Part shown: in pieces, positions 18,672 to 27,979 of the stretch
Numbering within the stretch: position 1 is the stretch's first letter
How the letters are laid out: every line of letters begins with the position of its first letter
NCBI GenBank assembly: GCA_018333515.1
Contig: JAGXSZ010000001.1
Span: forward strand, 1 to 64,000
Reading direction: 5' to 3'
Length of the DNA stretch: 64,000 nucleotides
From: Actinomycetota bacterium
GTDB lineage: Bacteria; Actinomycetota; Aquicultoria; Aquicultorales; Aquicultoraceae
Notes under the pieces: model-generated
The model's database searches: none
What the model saw: only the letters and a program-made list of their open reading frames with translations
Told to the model about the DNA's origin: nothing
Translations under genes and position numbers: made by a program

Positions 18672-19550
18672 GTGAGTTTCCGGCCACGTATCGCTCTAAT
18701 CGCGGCGCTGGTAGTCTTGATATCATCCCTGGCGGTTGGAGCCGCGGGCGCTGTCAGCCTAACCGCCGACGAGCAATACATGCTCAACCTCGTCAACAAA
18801 GAGCGTCGCGCCAATGGCCTGAAGGCACTCGAAATCGACCCTAAACTCACCTTCATGGCCCGCCGCTACGGCCAAGAGATGATCACGCACGACTTCTTCA
18901 GCCATGATTCTCCGATCTCCGGGTCTCTGCTCGACCGGGTTCTGGCGTCCGGTGTATCCGACGGATGGCTCCTTGCGGGTGAGAACCTCGCAGGCGCACC
19001 CTCGGTCGAGGCCGCGTTCAAGGGGCTTATGGGGAGCCCGACACACAAGGCGAACATGCTGGAGGCAGAGTATACGCACGTCGGCATCGGCTCGGTCGAT
19101 GGCGGACCGTACGGGAAGATGTTCGCGCAAGAATTCATCGCCTACCCCAAGAGCATGTTTTTCGTATCGCGCGACCCCAATTACGACCTGCTCGTCTACA
19201 TTAACGACAAATTGCTCTGCGCCGACCCCCCTTCGTTTATCCGTCAAGGGCGCACGTTGGTGCCGGTTAGAAAGTTCTTCGAGGAACTCGGCGGCGCGGT
19301 TGCATGGGATAGTGCGGGCGATTTAATAACCATTGACCACAACGGTATCAACATCGAGCTTACCATCGGCGACAACATAGCCCTCGTCAACGGTGAACCT
19401 GTCATCTTAGATGTCCTGCCGTCGATGAAGGCGAGCGCGACCTTCGTCCCCTTGCGGTTCATCGCCGAGTGCCTCGGTGCTCGGGTCTCCTGGAACACCA
19501 ACCTAAGGACCGTCACCGTACAGTCGGCAGGCGCATCCGGCAACCTTTAA
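18672..19550 (+). CDS. Secreted CAP-domain protein with copper-amine-oxidase-type stalk domain
   Basis: About 292 residues. A signal peptide (LIAALVVLISSLAVGAAGA) is followed by a CAP/SCP domain (LNLVNKERRANGLKALEIDP, HDFFSHDSPISG, GENLAGAPSVEAAFKGLMGS, PTHKANMLEAEYTHVGIGSV). Then comes a Cu-amine-oxidase N1-like module (NDKLLCADPPSFIRQGRTLV, FFEELGGAVAWDSAGDLITI, PLRFIAECLGARVSW). Bacterial CAP proteins are secreted with mostly unknown roles; the N1 module is common in clostridial wall proteins. No SLH repeats, unlike most neighbours. AGAGG lies 9 nt before the GTG at 18672; the ATG at 18663 touches the SD. Confidence 0.88.
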   Translation: MSFRPRIALIAALVVLISSLAVGAAGAVSLTADEQYMLNLVNKERRANGLKALEIDPKLTFMARRYGQEMITHDFFSHDSPISGSLLDRVLASGVSDGWLLAGENLAGAPSVEAAFKGLMGSPTHKANMLEAEYTHVGIGSVDGGPYGKMFAQEFIAYPKSMFFVSRDPNYDLLVYINDKLLCADPPSFIRQGRTLVPVRKFFEELGGAVAWDSAGDLITIDHNGINIELTIGDNIALVNGEPVILDVLPSMKASATFVPLRFIAECLGARVSWNTNLRTVTVQSAGASGNL

Positions 19551-19593
19551 ACAGACAAGACCGTGTAACTTGGGAGTCCATAGCCCGCTCAGG

Positions 19594-21732
19594 CTAATAC
19601 AACGAGTTCTTGATGACCCGCGCCGCCTCAGCCCTGCTCATCGCCTGCTCCGGTCGAAAGTAATTCCCCGGGTAACCCGTGATGACAGAGGCGTTGCGGG
19701 CCGACATAACCGAAACAAACCCCCAGTGCCCGGGAGACACATCGTTAAAGGCCGTCCCCGAGTAATTAAGAGAATAGACCCCGCTGCGCAATAATATCGC
19801 GGCCATTTCCACGCGTTTTATCCGCGCCTCGGGCCCGAAGACGTTCTCCCCATAACCGCTGATTATTCCCAAGTCATAGGCGGCCTCGATATACGGCCAC
19901 GACCAGTGCGCGGATGAAACATCCTTGAAGTAACCGCTGTAAGAGGATTTCTTCGAAAATCCGAGTGATTCGACGAGCATCTTGACAAATTCCGCCCGTC
20001 CGACCGCCTTGGCGGGCATGAAAATACCTCCCGGATAACCGGCGAGGACTTTTTCCGATGCGAGAATTTCGATGTCCTCAAATGCCCAGTACTCCGACCC
20101 CACGTCGGAGAAGGTCTGCTTATAGCAGGTTATCTCGGCGCTTGCGGTATTGCCGTTCTTGTCGTAAGCCCGCGCTTTTATCGTATTCTTGCCGAACAAG
20201 TCGCCCGTGCCGATGTTGAAGACATACGGCGGCGCGGCAACGGTGCCTTGCCGAACGCCGTTAAGGTAAAACTCGACGAAGGCGATGTCGGTGCTTGTCG
20301 AGGACGCATTGACTAAAACCGGCATAATCGATTTGGTGATTTGCGTGTTGTTCGCCGGGGAGACAATCGCTACCGCCGGTTTCGTGCCGATAGTGCTTAT
20401 CTGAACGGCTTTCCCGGCATTTATGCGCCCGTGTCCATAGTAGCGATCCCAGCCGGCGACGCCGAGGTCGTCCGCGCTAACGCTCATAATACCCTCGACA
20501 CGTTCGGGTGTAAGCGCCGGGTTTATGGCGAGCAAAAGCGCGGCGAGCCCGCTGACGAAACCGGTCGCCATCGAAGTGCCGCTATTCACCTCGTAGGCCT
20601 TTCCGTCATATGATTTTGACGCTAAAAAGGTCGATAGAATATTGAGACCGGGCGCGACGACATCGATGTGCCGACCGAAATTCGACTTGTGAATCCAAGC
20701 GTCCTTGCTGTCCACCGCGCCCACCGCGACAACACCTTCATAGGCTGCCGGGTAGTTGGAGACGCCGCTCCCGTCGTTGCCGATGGCCGCCACAATAAGC
20801 GCGCCCTTGCTTTGCGCGTACCTGACCGCTTCGCCGAGCGTCTTCGACGGCGTCGGCCCGGCCAAGCTCATATTGATGATTCGCGCGCCGTTGTCGGCCG
20901 CCCACATCAAGCCCAGCGCGATACTCACATCGTCGCCGAAACCTATATCGTCCAAGACCTTTACCGGCATTATCCGGGCGGTCGAGGCTATCCCCGCAAC
21001 CCCGAGCGCGTTGCCGGTCTTGGCCGCGATAATACCGCTGATGTGCGTCCCGTGACCGACCTCATCGGTAAAATTTTCGTCGCTCCCCTGTTTTCCGCTC
21101 CCGTCGACAAAAAAGCGTCTGCCTAAGACCTTGCCGCCGTTGGATGTATTTATCGCCAGCGAATCTTTGAGGTCCTCGTGGTTCGCATCGACTCCCGTAT
21201 CGAGCACCGCGACTTTTACCTGCGTCTGAGCCGACCCCGCTAACTCCCATGCCTTGCCCATGCCTATCTTAGGCAAGCCCCACTGGTCGGCGTAGAGCGG
21301 GTCGTTCGGTACAAAATTGGTCGCTTTTCTTCTGTAGTTGGGCTCCGCGAACTCAACCAGGCCGCTATTCATGTAGTGGTGGGCCGCCTCATCGACCGCA
21401 CCGCTCTCGATAACCACGCGCACGATATCGAGTCTTTTAATAGTCGACAACGGGCGGGCGGCGACTTCTCTGTGAAGCGCTTCGGCTGCCGCCCGGTCGG
21501 CGCCGGGTTTAAAGCGGACCAGAAGTTCACCGGGCCTGGCGGCACCCTCAGAGGCCGCGCCGACGCTCTTCGTGTGCGCACCATTGCTTGCGGTCACACC
21601 TGCCGCGTATCGGGTGTTGCCGGCGGGATTGGCTCCGACCGCCGCGACGGGCAAGCTGAGATAGGACAGTATCAGGAAGAAACAAACGAGGATTGCGGTC
21701 TTGCGCAAATTCCCGCCATGTGGAAAGCCCAT
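19594..21732 (-). CDS. SLH-anchored subtilisin-family serine protease
   Basis: 712 residues. Signal peptide (AILVCFFLILSYLSLPVAAV), propeptide (PGELLVRFKPGADRAAAEAL to about 135), then an S8 peptidase domain with the complete triad: D178 in VAVLDTGVDANHED, H227 in GHGTHISGIIAA, S387 in NSGTSMATGFVSG, and oxyanion N319 in AAIGNDGSG. Next is an Ig-like domain (about 445-535, VAIVSPANNTQITKSIMPVL) and three SLH repeats (FSDVGSEYWAFEDIEILASE, then GYFKDVSSAHWSWPYIEAAY, then AFNDVSPGHWGFVSVMSARN). A surface protease held on the pyruvylated wall polymer. AGGTGG is 7 nt before the ATG. It ends 44 nt from the CAP gene, convergent. Confidence 0.94.
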   Translation of the reverse strand: MGFPHGGNLRKTAILVCFFLILSYLSLPVAAVGANPAGNTRYAAGVTASNGAHTKSVGAASEGAARPGELLVRFKPGADRAAAEALHREVAARPLSTIKRLDIVRVVIESGAVDEAAHHYMNSGLVEFAEPNYRRKATNFVPNDPLYADQWGLPKIGMGKAWELAGSAQTQVKVAVLDTGVDANHEDLKDSLAINTSNGGKVLGRRFFVDGSGKQGSDENFTDEVGHGTHISGIIAAKTGNALGVAGIASTARIMPVKVLDDIGFGDDVSIALGLMWAADNGARIINMSLAGPTPSKTLGEAVRYAQSKGALIVAAIGNDGSGVSNYPAAYEGVVAVGAVDSKDAWIHKSNFGRHIDVVAPGLNILSTFLASKSYDGKAYEVNSGTSMATGFVSGLAALLLAINPALTPERVEGIMSVSADDLGVAGWDRYYGHGRINAGKAVQISTIGTKPAVAIVSPANNTQITKSIMPVLVNASSTSTDIAFVEFYLNGVRQGTVAAPPYVFNIGTGDLFGKNTIKARAYDKNGNTASAEITCYKQTFSDVGSEYWAFEDIEILASEKVLAGYPGGIFMPAKAVGRAEFVKMLVESLGFSKKSSYSGYFKDVSSAHWSWPYIEAAYDLGIISGYGENVFGPEARIKRVEMAAILLRSGVYSLNYSGTAFNDVSPGHWGFVSVMSARNASVITGYPGNYFRPEQAMSRAEAARVIKNSLY

Positions 21733-22064
21733 CTATCAACCACCTAAACTTCGACGTAACACAGCTGCAACTATAAATGTAACGATTCTAACATATATCG
21801 CAGTCCAATGTTAAGGCAAAAGACGGCCCTAGGCAATAGGGCGCCTTCATTATTAGTATCATATTTGCGTAACTTTATCATTGAACTTATCGTCTAAGAA
21901 TGTTACCATGTCTTTTGACATAGCAATCTGCCGTATCCGGCACATACCGCTGTGAACAGCAATAGTCCTTTTTTCCCGAAGTTTAGCCCAAGCGGCTGCC
22001 GGACAACCGGCCGCGAGGAAAACGACTGACCGGATTCTAGAAAACCCGAATAACAGGTGATATC
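21733..22064. other. Divergent gap between protease and glycosidase SLH genes
   Basis: No gene seen. A weak stem (GCCCT/AGGGC at 21826-21842) lies near the protease promoter side. On the plus strand a GC-rich stem, GCGG-CTG-CCGG-ACAA-CCGG-CCGC near 21991-22015, sits about 50 nt before the glycosidase start; it could be an RNA control element, but I recognise no class. Confidence 0.4.
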
Positions 22065-23744
22065 ATGAGGCGCACTATTTCCGCGATAGCGCTGCTTGCA
22101 ACCCTAATACTCAGCTTCACGCCGGCGGCATTCGCCGCGCCCGGCAGCTCTTTTTCAGACGTCGATAAAGATTATTGGGCCGCCAAACAGATTCTCTCGC
22201 TCGCCGACCACGGCATAATCAGGGGCGGCGAAGACGGCCGGTTCAGGCCGGCGGACGGTTTGCGCCGGGGCGAGTTGGCAAAACTTCTTTCCGAAGCGTT
22301 TCTGCTCAAGCAAGCGACCGGCTCTGTAGATTTTAACGACCTATCCAGTGACCACTGGGCGGCTCAGTTTATCTCAAAAACCATCGGAGCGACCTGGATG
22401 AACGGGTTCCCCGATGAGACATTCCGTCCCGACGACGCCACCACCAGAGCGCAAGTAGCGAAGATTCTCGTCCAGGCAAAAGGTTATTCCCTCGCGAGTA
22501 TCGGCACCGGTTCCTTTACCGATGTGGCGAGCGCCCATTGGGGTCAACCGTACATCGAGGCCGCCGCCGAGAACTACATAATCACCGGTTATCCGGACGG
22601 CACGTTCCGCCCAAACGCACCCATCACCAGAGCCGAGGCCGCCGCGCTCATATACCGTTCGCTCGTCGGCAAAGACTTTGTCATCGAAACCTCAACGGTA
22701 AATGAGATAACGTACGAAAAACACCGCCGCTTTCAAAACTCGGGGCCTTTCAGTATTCATGTCTTGAAAATACCGAAATACGCGGCGGCCGCTACCAATC
22801 CGGGGCTGGGCGGAGACCGGCTCCTCGGTCTCGAAAAGCTGAGTTCACTCGCCAAACGCAAAAACGCCATAGCGGGCGTTAACGCCGATTTCTTCTCGAG
22901 CGACGGCAAGAGCGGCTGCAGCGGGCTCCTCGTCGACGGGCAGATTCTCTCCTCCCCTATCAACGAGCGGTCGCACTTCGGCTTCTCGGGCGACCGGAGT
23001 ACCTTTATAGATAGGGCGTCCCTCGTTGCTTCGCTTACCTTCGAGACGACGAGCGGCGTCGAGAAGACCGGCGTCATATCATGGGTCAACAAGGCGCGAG
23101 ATATGGTGCCCTCCAAGGACACGATAGTCGCGTATACGCCTTTTTACGGTCCGTCGACACTGACCAACGGCAACGGCACCGAAGTCGAATTGCGAGTCGA
23201 TAAAACGGTTACTCCGGGGAGCGAGATAATCGGAACGGTCGTAGATGTGAGGTACGGCACGGGAAACAAGGCCATCCCGCTCGACGGGATAGTCCTCTCG
23301 GGAATCGGCTCGGGCAAGACCTTCCTGACCAATAACATTTGGATAGGCGCCACCGTCAGGCTCAATTTCAATCTCAAGCCGTCCTGGCGCGACGACACCA
23401 AAGCTATCGGCGGAGGTCCGCGTCTTGTCAGGGATGGCCGGGTAAGCGTCGAAAACGAAGGGTTCGAGTCGCGCATCGTCTCGAAGCGGCATCCGAGAAC
23501 CGCGATAGGCATCGACCCGCAGGGCAACCTCATAGCCCTCGTCGTCGACGGCCGGATGAGCTTCTATAGCGTGGGGATGACCTTAACGGAGCTGGCCGAA
23601 GAGATGAAGTATCACGGCGCCGTCGATGCCATGAACCTCGACGGCGGGGGCTCGAGCACCCTCTACTTCAACGGAGCTGTCCGCAACTACCCCAATGAGG
23701 ACAAGGGCGAGCGCGCGATAAACAATGCGCTGCTGTGGTATTAG
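22065..23744 (+). CDS. SLH protein with phosphodiester glycosidase (NAGPA/DUF2233) domain
   Basis: 559 residues. Signal peptide (ISAIALLATLILSFTPAAFA), then three N-terminal SLH repeats to about residue 210 (FSDVDKDYWAAKQILSLADH, DFNDLSSDHWAAQFIS, FTDVASAHWGQPYIEAAAEN with GYPDGTFRPNAPITRAEAAA). The rest is a NAGPA domain (NAIAGVNADFFSSDGKSGCS, GGGPRLVRDGRV, RHPRTAIGIDPQGNLIALVV, ELAEEMKYHGAVDAMNLDGG, GSSTLYFNG). This family includes the human enzyme that uncovers mannose 6-phosphate, and bacterial relatives act on phosphodiester-linked wall sugars. A wall-anchored glycosidase is a reasonable inference; the substrate is unknown. The end overlaps the convergent CAP gene by 4 nt. Confidence 0.92.
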   Translation: MRRTISAIALLATLILSFTPAAFAAPGSSFSDVDKDYWAAKQILSLADHGIIRGGEDGRFRPADGLRRGELAKLLSEAFLLKQATGSVDFNDLSSDHWAAQFISKTIGATWMNGFPDETFRPDDATTRAQVAKILVQAKGYSLASIGTGSFTDVASAHWGQPYIEAAAENYIITGYPDGTFRPNAPITRAEAAALIYRSLVGKDFVIETSTVNEITYEKHRRFQNSGPFSIHVLKIPKYAAAATNPGLGGDRLLGLEKLSSLAKRKNAIAGVNADFFSSDGKSGCSGLLVDGQILSSPINERSHFGFSGDRSTFIDRASLVASLTFETTSGVEKTGVISWVNKARDMVPSKDTIVAYTPFYGPSTLTNGNGTEVELRVDKTVTPGSEIIGTVVDVRYGTGNKAIPLDGIVLSGIGSGKTFLTNNIWIGATVRLNFNLKPSWRDDTKAIGGGPRLVRDGRVSVENEGFESRIVSKRHPRTAIGIDPQGNLIALVVDGRMSFYSVGMTLTELAEEMKYHGAVDAMNLDGGGSSTLYFNGAVRNYPNEDKGERAINNALLWY

Positions 23745-24775
23745 TCGTTTACCATCCTATAGACGCAGGTAGCGGTCTCCGAGCGCAGGCAGCCGGCGTT
23801 GGGCTTGAACGTACCGTCGGCATACCCGTTTATAATCCCGTTCGACGCGGCTATCGTAATATAATCCCGAGCCCAGTGGTCACTGACATCTGAAAAACTC
23901 GACGCGCCCGCCCGCGCCCGCAACCCCCCGGCCTGAACAAGCATCTTCACCATCTCAGCGCGTGTGATAAGGCCGTCCGGACGGAACGAGCCGTCGCCGT
24001 ATCCCGAGATATAGCCTAGGTCGGCGAGGGCCGCGATATAGTCCCCGGCCCAATGTCTTTTCGTGTCGCGAAAGACTTTGCTCCCGCCGGCGCTTATTTT
24101 AAATGATTTCGCAACCAGCGTCGAGAACTCGGCGCGTGTGATAGGGTTTTCCGGACGGAGCGAGCCGTCGGGATAGCCCGAGAGCATGCCCTGCTTGATT
24201 AGCCACTGGATATATTGATAGGCCCAATTGTCGGCCTCGGAATACTTCGCGGCGCGTACCGAGACATCGACCACGCCGCCGAAATCGGCCGTCCAGTACC
24301 ATTGGTATTTGGCGTCGGCGTCGTATGCCCTGGCTAGCCCGACCGCCTTATAGGCCTTACCGAGCATGATGGTATTATGGCCGGGCGACGATTTCCAGGC
24401 CGCAAAAGCGTCGGCCGCCCTCCATTGACCGGCGGCGATATTCTCGCCGAGGGCGGTATTATAGGTATAACCCGCCGCTTTTATCCGGTCGGAAAAGTCG
24501 GCGCCGCTCAGAGATTTGTGGGAGAAATAATCTTTTGCGGCCATATCGCGGCTGTGGCCGGCCGCGGCTTGCGTCAAGCGTTCCGAAAGAACCAATTCTC
24601 CAAGGCCTTTGCCCGCCCGGTAATCGTTTATCAAATCGAGAAGCGCGAACTCTTCGAAGGTCGCAGCGGTAGAGGTAGCCGGTGCGGCAATCGATAAGAT
24701 GAGCATCATGACCAAAGCGGTGATTATTCGATCAATAATCGTATCCTCCTTTGCTGTGAAAACGGCTGCTTCCAT
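23741..24775 (-). CDS. SLH-anchored CAP-domain protein
   Basis: 344 residues: hydrophobic signal (ALVMMLILSIAAPATSTAAT), CAP domain (LLDLINDYRAGKGLGELVLS, DYFSHKSLSGADFSDRIKAA, GENIAAGQWRAADAFAAWKS, SPGHNTIMLGKAYKAVGLAR) and three C-terminal SLH repeats (NWAYQYIQWLIKQGMLSGYP, FRDTKRHWAGDYIAALADLG, FSDVSDHWARDYITIAASNG). CAP role in bacteria is mostly unknown. The start is unclear: ATG 24775 has no SD, while a strong AGGAGG inside the frame (about 24745-24750) is followed 5 nt later by an ATT codon, and ATG codons occur only later inside the signal. A 19-bp direct repeat lies upstream. Confidence 0.9.
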   Translation of the reverse strand: MEAAVFTAKEDTIIDRIITALVMMLILSIAAPATSTAATFEEFALLDLINDYRAGKGLGELVLSERLTQAAAGHSRDMAAKDYFSHKSLSGADFSDRIKAAGYTYNTALGENIAAGQWRAADAFAAWKSSPGHNTIMLGKAYKAVGLARAYDADAKYQWYWTADFGGVVDVSVRAAKYSEADNWAYQYIQWLIKQGMLSGYPDGSLRPENPITRAEFSTLVAKSFKISAGGSKVFRDTKRHWAGDYIAALADLGYISGYGDGSFRPDGLITRAEMVKMLVQAGGLRARAGASSFSDVSDHWARDYITIAASNGIINGYADGTFKPNAGCLRSETATCVYRMVND

Positions 24776-24820
24776 AAGTATGTCTTAAACTGCGACTATT
24801 GACACGTCTGTTCTTTCAGC

Positions 24821-24857
24821 AAGTATAAGGATTGCATGCAAGTCTAAGGATTGCATA
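24821..24857. repeat. Tandem 18-bp repeat upstream of the CAP-SLH gene
   Basis: AAGTATAAGGATTGCATG at 24821-24838 and AAGTCTAAGGATTGCATA at 24840-24857: 16 of 18 identical, period 19 bp, about two helical turns. Located 46-82 nt upstream of the CAP-SLH start codon, so a regulator-binding site is possible. Confidence 0.55.
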
Positions 24858-24947
24858 GTTCTCACAAATAGTAAAGCCCTTGACTTATTGTGCAAGCGCC
24901 TACTTATAGACCGCTCGCTTGTTGTAACGGGCTCGACTCGCCAACAG

Positions 24948-26069
24948 TTACGGGCTTATCGAAAAGATTATCTTGGCGGACTCGGCTCGACTGGCGCCGC
25001 CGACCGGCCGGAACGTCCCGTCCGGATATCCGTTGATAATGCCGGAGTTCCGCGCGGTCATTATCGGCACGTACGCCCAAAAGTCCGATGCGACGTCCGA
25101 GAAGAGTTCTCCGGAGGCGTTCTCGTTGGCGTTTGCGGCATTGACGACGATTTTAGCCGCCTCGGCGCGGTTTATAATCACATCCGGCCTGAAATTGCCG
25201 GCCGCGTCACCACTGATTATGTTCAATGCTTTAGCGGCTTCGACGTAAGGCGAGACCCAATGCGCGGATGAGACATCGGGGAAATATCCATTATGCGCGG
25301 TAAGCGTATCGATGCCGTTCGCCGTGACGACCATTTTTATAAACTCCGCTCTGGTGACCGCGCTCGTCGGCTTGAAGGTCCCGTCGCCATAGCCGCTAAC
25401 CACGCCTTTCTTGACCAGCGAAAAAACGTATTGAAAACACCAATCGTCCGTCCCGATGTCTTTGAAAAGGCCCGCCTTGGCGGCCATCAGCGACGGATAC
25501 GGATTAATTGGATTCTTATAGCCGCCCTGGTGAATTTCGAAATGGAGGTGCGGACTCGATTCCTCGGCATTCCCGCTATCCCCCACGTATGCTATGTGCT
25601 CCCCTGCTACCACCCTCGACCCGTTGACTATCCCGGGGGCATAGGCGTTCCGCGGCCCGCCCATCCCGTCGTCGGTGCCGGGCGTGTCGTTGTTGAGATG
25701 GACATAATAATAGGCGTTGCCGTCGTCGCCCTTGAGCATGAGGTTGTAGTACGGGAGGCCGTTGGCGGTGCTGGTCTGCTCGCCGTTGTTGAGCCGTGAA
25801 ATGACGCCGTCTACCGCGGCTACGAGCGGGGTCATCTTCGCCGCCATGATATCGGTGCCCTCGTGCGTGCGGGTGCCGCCGCCGCGCGGGGCGCCGAAGG
25901 TATCGGTGAAACCGCATTCCCCGTTGACCGGAAAGACGATAGGAATTACCGTGGCCGCCGCCGCCTGGGTCGCAAAAGCGAATAAAAGACAGAGGGAAAA
26001 AAATAGCGGTAAAGCGCTTCTTCTAATTCGCCAAGCACTTCTCTTGATTCGATATTCGCTGTGACGCAT
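24948..26069 (-). CDS. SLH-anchored M23 (LytM-type) peptidase
   Basis: 373 residues. A basic N-terminus and signal peptide (ALPLFFSLCLLFAFATQAAA) precede an M23 domain (about 60-200) with the metal-binding GTRTHEGTDIMA, an internal YYYVHLNNDTPG and the HLHFEIHQGG motif. Three SLH repeats follow (DDWCFQYVFSLVKKGVVSGY, FPDVSSAHWVSPYVEAAKAL, FSDVASDFWAYVPIMTARNS). M23 enzymes cut peptidoglycan cross-links; ones with a complete HxxxD and HxH set, as seen here, are usually active. ATG at 26069 lies 5 nt after AAGGAG; the frame continues to 26099. It is upstream of the CAP-SLH gene, same strand. Confidence 0.92.
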   Translation of the reverse strand: MRHSEYRIKRSAWRIRRSALPLFFSLCLLFAFATQAAAATVIPIVFPVNGECGFTDTFGAPRGGGTRTHEGTDIMAAKMTPLVAAVDGVISRLNNGEQTSTANGLPYYNLMLKGDDGNAYYYVHLNNDTPGTDDGMGGPRNAYAPGIVNGSRVVAGEHIAYVGDSGNAEESSPHLHFEIHQGGYKNPINPYPSLMAAKAGLFKDIGTDDWCFQYVFSLVKKGVVSGYGDGTFKPTSAVTRAEFIKMVVTANGIDTLTAHNGYFPDVSSAHWVSPYVEAAKALNIISGDAAGNFRPDVIINRAEAAKIVVNAANANENASGELFSDVASDFWAYVPIMTARNSGIINGYPDGTFRPVGGASRAESAKIIFSISP

Positions 26070-26154
26070 GGGTTCTCCTTTTTGGGGTCTAGGCTCCAAA
26101 TCTTGCTACATATAAATAGTTAAACGGTTGCCTGCTTAGAAAGATACCACATTA

Positions 26155-27798
26155 TTATTGGATAACCGAATAAATCATCTTGCTCGCCTCGGCCCTCGAT
26201 GCGAGACCGTCCGGCTTGAAGACGCCGCCCGGATAGCCGCCGACGATGCCCTTGTTCTTGGCGGTCATTACCATCTCGTAAGCCCAATGGCTGGCGTCGA
26301 TATCCGTAAACCCGGTGCCGCTCTTATCGACAGGATATGTTTGTGAGCGGACGACCATCGCGCATATCTCGGCCCGCTTGATGTTGTTTCCGGGTTTGAA
26401 GACGCCGCCCGGATAGCCGCCGATAACACCGCGCGCTTTCGCCGTCTCGATGTAGGAGTACGCCCAGTGGCTCGCCGGGACATCTTTGAAGGACGGCGAA
26501 GCGGGAGTCGCCGGCGTCCAGCCCGAGGCGACGACTATCATCTTCGCGAACTCGGCCCTGGTCACACTATTGCCGGGGCGAAACGTGCCGTCGCTGTAGC
26601 CGCCGACTATTTTCATCGCCGCCAGGCGACCGATGAAGGCATAGGCCCAGTGTTCGCGTCCGACGTCCTTGAAGAGCACCGGCTCGAGCAGCTCATCGAT
26701 GACGAGCGCTACCCTGACGCTGGGGTCGCTTTCGAGCGACCCGCCAGCTGCGGCCGTCACGTAATAATAGTAGGTCTTCAAACCTTCGACCGTCCCATCG
26801 ACATACGTTGCCGCACCGACATCGCCCGAGTTGAGCTTGGCGCCCGCCGCTTTGACGTCTTCGGCACGGTAGATATTATATCCGGTGAGGCCGGTCGCGG
26901 TCACCGGATTCCAGGTAAGCGTAACCTTGCCCTCTTTATACGAGGCTTTTAAGCCGGTCGGCGTCGGTGGTTTGCCTCCGGGCTCTGCTCCGCCGCCTCC
27001 GCCGCCGCCTGCTCCTCCGCCGGTTCCGCCACCGACAGGGCCGTCCGCGCCGGCGCCGCCGCCCGGTCCGCCTCCGCTCTCACCGACGACCATGGTGAAG
27101 TCGATGCCGGGCACGGTGTTTGGGGCGCCGACAAAGATCTTGTCGGCCGTTTCGAATGTCGTCTTGCTATTATAATATGCGTCCATATAGCCGATTTGGT
27201 AGGCCTGAACCTTATAATAGCCGGACGCTAGACCAATGACCGTATAGTTACCCGAAGCATCGATCGAAGCCTGGCGCATATACCTGTTGACATCGAGAAG
27301 GCCGCTGTTGAGCACCGGTATGGCAAAGACCGTCGCCGCGGGCGCACCGGTCACTCTGCCGGTCACTCTTCCGCCTACGTACATCGACACGTCGATGTTA
27401 TTGGTGGCGACACCGCCTTCGACCCCGACTACGTTCGCGGTATCCCAAGTAGGCTTGCCGTTATAGAGCTGGAATATATATTGGCGCGCGTCATCGTTTT
27501 GGGCGAGCGCGGCATTGATGATTACCTTATAGCCTCCCGCCGGAAGCCCCCCTATCGCGTAGGCGCCGGCGGAGTCGGTGAAAGTCTTATAGGTGCCGCT
27601 CCTCGCGGGGTCAAAATTACCGGTCGCATCGACCGGCATGGCCTCGACATACATGCCTTGAATCGCCGTTCCGGTTCCGGCCGCGGTCGTCTTGCCGGAT
27701 ATGCTCCCGCTTGAGACGGCGTTTGCCGTAAACGAGATCGACAGCAGCACCGTAGCGCAGATTGCTGCGATGGTAAGCGATAGTCTCTTTCGATGCAT
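26155..27798 (-). CDS. SLH protein with carboxypeptidase-regulatory-like and FN3 domains
   Basis: 547 residues. Signal peptide (SLTIAAICATVLLSISFTAN), two CarboxypepD_reg-like beta-sandwich modules (GSISGKTTAAGTGTAIQGMY; GGLPAGGYKVIINAALAQND; VGGRVTGRVTGAPAATVFAI; GLASGYYKVQAYQIGYMDAY), then a low-complexity Gly-rich linker of about 30 residues, an FN3 domain (PTPTGLKASYKEGKVTLTWN, YYYYVTAAAGGSLESD) and three SLH repeats, two of which share GYPGGVFKP. No catalytic motif is visible, so adhesion or structure is likely. The ATG at 27798 begins the basic signal-peptide start MHRKRLSL; the frame extends to 27861 without better support, and a TTGACA box lies within that extension. Confidence 0.88.
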   Translation of the reverse strand: MHRKRLSLTIAAICATVLLSISFTANAVSSGSISGKTTAAGTGTAIQGMYVEAMPVDATGNFDPARSGTYKTFTDSAGAYAIGGLPAGGYKVIINAALAQNDDARQYIFQLYNGKPTWDTANVVGVEGGVATNNIDVSMYVGGRVTGRVTGAPAATVFAIPVLNSGLLDVNRYMRQASIDASGNYTVIGLASGYYKVQAYQIGYMDAYYNSKTTFETADKIFVGAPNTVPGIDFTMVVGESGGGPGGGAGADGPVGGGTGGGAGGGGGGGAEPGGKPPTPTGLKASYKEGKVTLTWNPVTATGLTGYNIYRAEDVKAAGAKLNSGDVGAATYVDGTVEGLKTYYYYVTAAAGGSLESDPSVRVALVIDELLEPVLFKDVGREHWAYAFIGRLAAMKIVGGYSDGTFRPGNSVTRAEFAKMIVVASGWTPATPASPSFKDVPASHWAYSYIETAKARGVIGGYPGGVFKPGNNIKRAEICAMVVRSQTYPVDKSGTGFTDIDASHWAYEMVMTAKNKGIVGGYPGGVFKPDGLASRAEASKMIYSVIQ

Positions 27799-27979
27799 GT
27801 GAGCCCCCGGAAAAGCCGATTTACGCCAATCAAAAACATGAGAACTGTCAAATAAACCCATATGTTTGTATCGGCCGCATATTCGGGGGGCTTTAATAAG
27901 GATACGCGTTAAGGACTACCCGCTCAGAGTCGGTTATCACCATCTATGGGCGAAGCACTGTTATCGGCGCTCAACCCTG

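Noticed and set aside
21733-22064. c-di-GMP or other riboswitch upstream of SLH genes
   Set aside because: I looked for GEMM-type, cobalamin, SAM and ydaO-type conserved cores in this and other leader regions and did not see them; only an unclassified GC-rich stem.
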